From JBFJWU01 sp041623475 [NCBI: bacterium] (GTDB taxonomy: Bacteria > J088), in assembly GCA_041623475.1 (NCBI GenBank), contig JBFJWU010000138.1, forward strand, positions 1 to 8,166: a stretch of 8,166 nt of DNA, read 5' to 3'. Position 1 is the first letter of the stretch. Every line of letters starts with the position of its first letter. The translations under genes were made by a program, and so were the position numbers. The notes below the pieces were generated by a model that searched no databases, was not told the origin of the DNA, and saw only the letters and a list, made by a program, of their open reading frames with translations. Of this stretch, positions 7,081 through 8,166 are shown in pieces.

Positions 7081-7104
7081 CCAGTTGCCGGACAGCGAAA
7101 CTGG
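7081..7104. promoter_or_regulatory. Inverted repeat in the divergent region
   Basis: CCAGTT (7081-7086) and AACTGG (7099-7104) are a perfect 6-base inverted repeat separated by 12 bases. It lies in the predicted leader of the response-regulator transcript, about 70 bases upstream of mutM's nearest promoter-like sequences on the other side. It may be an RNA stem or a dimeric protein site; chance is also possible. Confidence 0.25.
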
Positions 7105-7150
7105 TGAAATCGTGCCTGCGGGCCGGGGAAAAGCGGTTTTCAGTGGGCCT

Positions 7151-7180
7151 AGTCTAACGCAGTTCTATCAAGCGTGTCAA
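7151..7180 (-). promoter_or_regulatory. Sigma-70-type promoter for the response regulator-valS-nadC-birA-coaX run
   Basis: On the minus strand a perfect -35 TTGACA (7180-7175) is followed after 18 bases by TAGACT (7156-7151), which matches TATAAT at four of six positions including the key T1, A2 and T6. Transcription would begin near 7144, giving a leader of about 145 bases to ATG 6998. It is the best promoter match found in the window and faces the five minus-strand genes. Confidence 0.65.
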
Positions 7181-7250
7181 CCCTTTGCGGACTTTGCCGG
7201 GTGTCTGATTGCCACCAGATTGTTGAAGGAATGGCGGTCGTTTGATCCGG

Positions 7251-7256
7251 TATGAT
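7251..7256 (+). promoter_or_regulatory. mutM: Possible -10 element for mutM
   Basis: TATGAT matches the -10 consensus at five of six positions, and would put the transcript start about 20 bases before the GTG. The only -35-like sequences upstream are badly spaced: TTGAAG at 7223-7228 is 22 bases away and TTGCCA at 7209-7214 is 36. The call is therefore weak. Confidence 0.3.
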
Positions 7257-7270
7257 AACGGCCGTTGGCC

Positions 7271-7276
7271 AGGGGG
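7271..7276 (+). promoter_or_regulatory. mutM: Ribosome-binding site fixing the mutM start
   Basis: AGGGGG lies 5 bases before GTG 7282. It falls inside the longer frame opening at ATG 7252, so the upstream ATG is unlikely to be the real start. Confidence 0.75.
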
Positions 7277-7281
7277 TAATC

Positions 7282-8103
7282 GTGCCAGAACTTCCAGAGG
7301 TGGAAACAGTTGTCCGGGACCTGCGTGATCGCGGGTTGATTGGGCAGGTCCTGGTGAATTTGCGCGTGGTCGATGACCGACTGCGTTTGACCGCCGACGG
7401 GGATCTGAGCAGGTACGACGGTCAACGGCTGGTGAGCATTCGGCGGCGCGGCAAATTCATTATTTACGAGTTTGACAATGGTTACCTGGTTCAGCACCTG
7501 CGAATGACCGGCAAGATGGTCCCGTGGCTGGATGGAACGCCGGCGAGCATGCCAATTCGGTTTGTTGCCGAATTCGAAAATGGTGCCGTTGCATTTCACG
7601 ATGTACGCCGTTTTGGAACCCTGGATGCCCCGACGGATATTGAAGACTGGGACGCGGCCAGGAATATGGCACCGGAAATGATCGGGGTCGACGACATTTC
7701 CCCGGCGCGCAGCCACTTTTTGACCCGGTTGCGTGCGACAGGGCGGCCGGTCAAGTCTGCCTTGCTGGATCAATCAATTGCCTGCGGGGTCGGGAATATT
7801 TATGCCGACGAAGGCTGTCACGCCGCGGGTATTCATCCCCGCAGAGCCGGCAACAGGATTTCGGAGCGTCGCGCGACCCGGCTGTTTGACGAGGTTAGAA
7901 ACGTGATGCAGCAGGCGATCGACAAACGAGGGACGACAATGTCCGACTATTTTGATGTTAACGGCAACCCCGGAGTGTTTCGCAAGTACCTGAATGTGTA
8001 CAAGCGGGCGGGACTGCCGTGTAAATCGTGTGGTCATGCGGAGATCCAGCGGATCGTCGTCGGTGGGCGCTCGACCCATTTTTGCGGGAGTTGTCAAAGA
8101 TAG
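7282..8103 (+). CDS. mutM: Formamidopyrimidine-DNA glycosylase (GTG start)
   Basis: Removes 8-oxoguanine and formamidopyrimidines from DNA by base excision, with AP-lyase activity. The start is GTG 7282 and not ATG 7252: the next codons give PELPEVET, and the family requires that the N-terminal proline, freed by removal of formyl-Met, be the nucleophile. Counting that proline as 1, E2, K57 (RRRGK), the HLRMTG loop (71-76), R108-R109-F110 (DVRRFG) and the H2TH segment GVGNIY with N171 fall at or near the E. coli positions. The C-terminal zinc finger is C246, C249, C267, C270 with R262 in GGRSTHFC. The 272-residue mature length is normal and the active site complete. The gene is divergent from the response-regulator run. 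MutY or MutT are not in the window. Confidence 0.97.
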   Translation: MPELPEVETVVRDLRDRGLIGQVLVNLRVVDDRLRLTADGDLSRYDGQRLVSIRRRGKFIIYEFDNGYLVQHLRMTGKMVPWLDGTPASMPIRFVAEFENGAVAFHDVRRFGTLDAPTDIEDWDAARNMAPEMIGVDDISPARSHFLTRLRATGRPVKSALLDQSIACGVGNIYADEGCHAAGIHPRRAGNRISERRATRLFDEVRNVMQQAIDKRGTTMSDYFDVNGNPGVFRKYLNVYKRAGLPCKSCGHAEIQRIVVGGRSTHFCGSCQR

Positions 8104-8166
8104 TGTTGAAACCGGCAAAACACGCGAATGTGTCGCTTGCGCACAGGCCTGGAATTACGCATCATA
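8103..8166 (+). CDS. Possible start of a further plus-strand gene, truncated by the window end
   Basis: A GTG at 8103 overlaps the mutM TAG by one base and opens a frame to the window end (21 codons, beginning VLKPAKHANVS). A TTG at 8106 is in the same frame. GGGAG at 8087-8091 lies 11 bases before the GTG, rather far. A second open frame begins at ATG 8128. The fragment is too short to recognise a family or choose between frames. Confidence 0.2.
   Translation, partial: MLKPAKHANVSLAHRPGITHH

Noticed and set aside
7177-7773. 198-codon minus-strand open frame opposite mutM
   Set aside because: It is a shadow of mutM, whose active-site and zinc-finger residues are all in place on the plus strand.
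1-8166. CRISPR, mobile element, tRNA or defence-system content
   Set aside because: No spaced direct repeats, terminal inverted repeats, transposase motifs, tRNA cloverleaf or nuclease/toxin-like genes were seen; apart from the receiver protein, all recognised genes are housekeeping genes.

Overview
The window is an ordinary-looking bacterial chromosomal segment, mid-50s % GC by eye, with tightly packed genes. No rRNA, tRNA, mobile element, CRISPR array or phage gene was seen. The organism cannot be fixed from this stretch. The response regulator belongs to a type I associate with Acidobacteriota, Geobacter/Myxococcota and related phyla, and the valS-nadC-birA-coaX order would fit an acidobacterium; both are weak inferences from memory.

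Positions 1-6998 are a run of five genes, all on the minus strand. In transcription order they are: a long response regulator (6998-5103), valS for valyl-tRNA synthetase (5037-2392), nadC for quinolinate phosphoribosyltransferase (2331-1480), birA for biotin-protein ligase (1483-704), and coaX for type III pantothenate kinase (699 to beyond position 1, so its last ~20-25 codons are missing). nadC and birA overlap by the ATGA junction, and birA and coaX are 4 bases apart. valS is set off by gaps of 65 and 60 bases, the first holding a strong hairpin. The last three genes feed NAD synthesis, biotinylation of carboxylases and CoA synthesis, so they form a small cofactor cluster attached to a tRNA synthetase.

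Positions 6999-7281 are a divergent control region. On the minus strand a good sigma-70-type promoter (TTGACA, 18 bases, TAGACT) gives a leader of about 145 bases with two possible hairpins and an AGGAGGAG ribosome-binding site before the response regulator. On the plus strand mutM (7282-8103) follows. It encodes formamidopyrimidine-DNA glycosylase and starts at a GTG placed so that the processed protein begins with the catalytic proline. The final 63 bases may start another plus-strand gene.

The most unusual item is the response regulator. A normal receiver domain is joined to a helical C-terminal tail by a highly acidic, repeat-bearing linker. From residue 116 to 597 (482 residues) there is not one lysine or arginine. 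The layout resembles scaffold or polar-hub proteins more than a DNA-binding regulator. Nothing else points to an undescribed multigene system.
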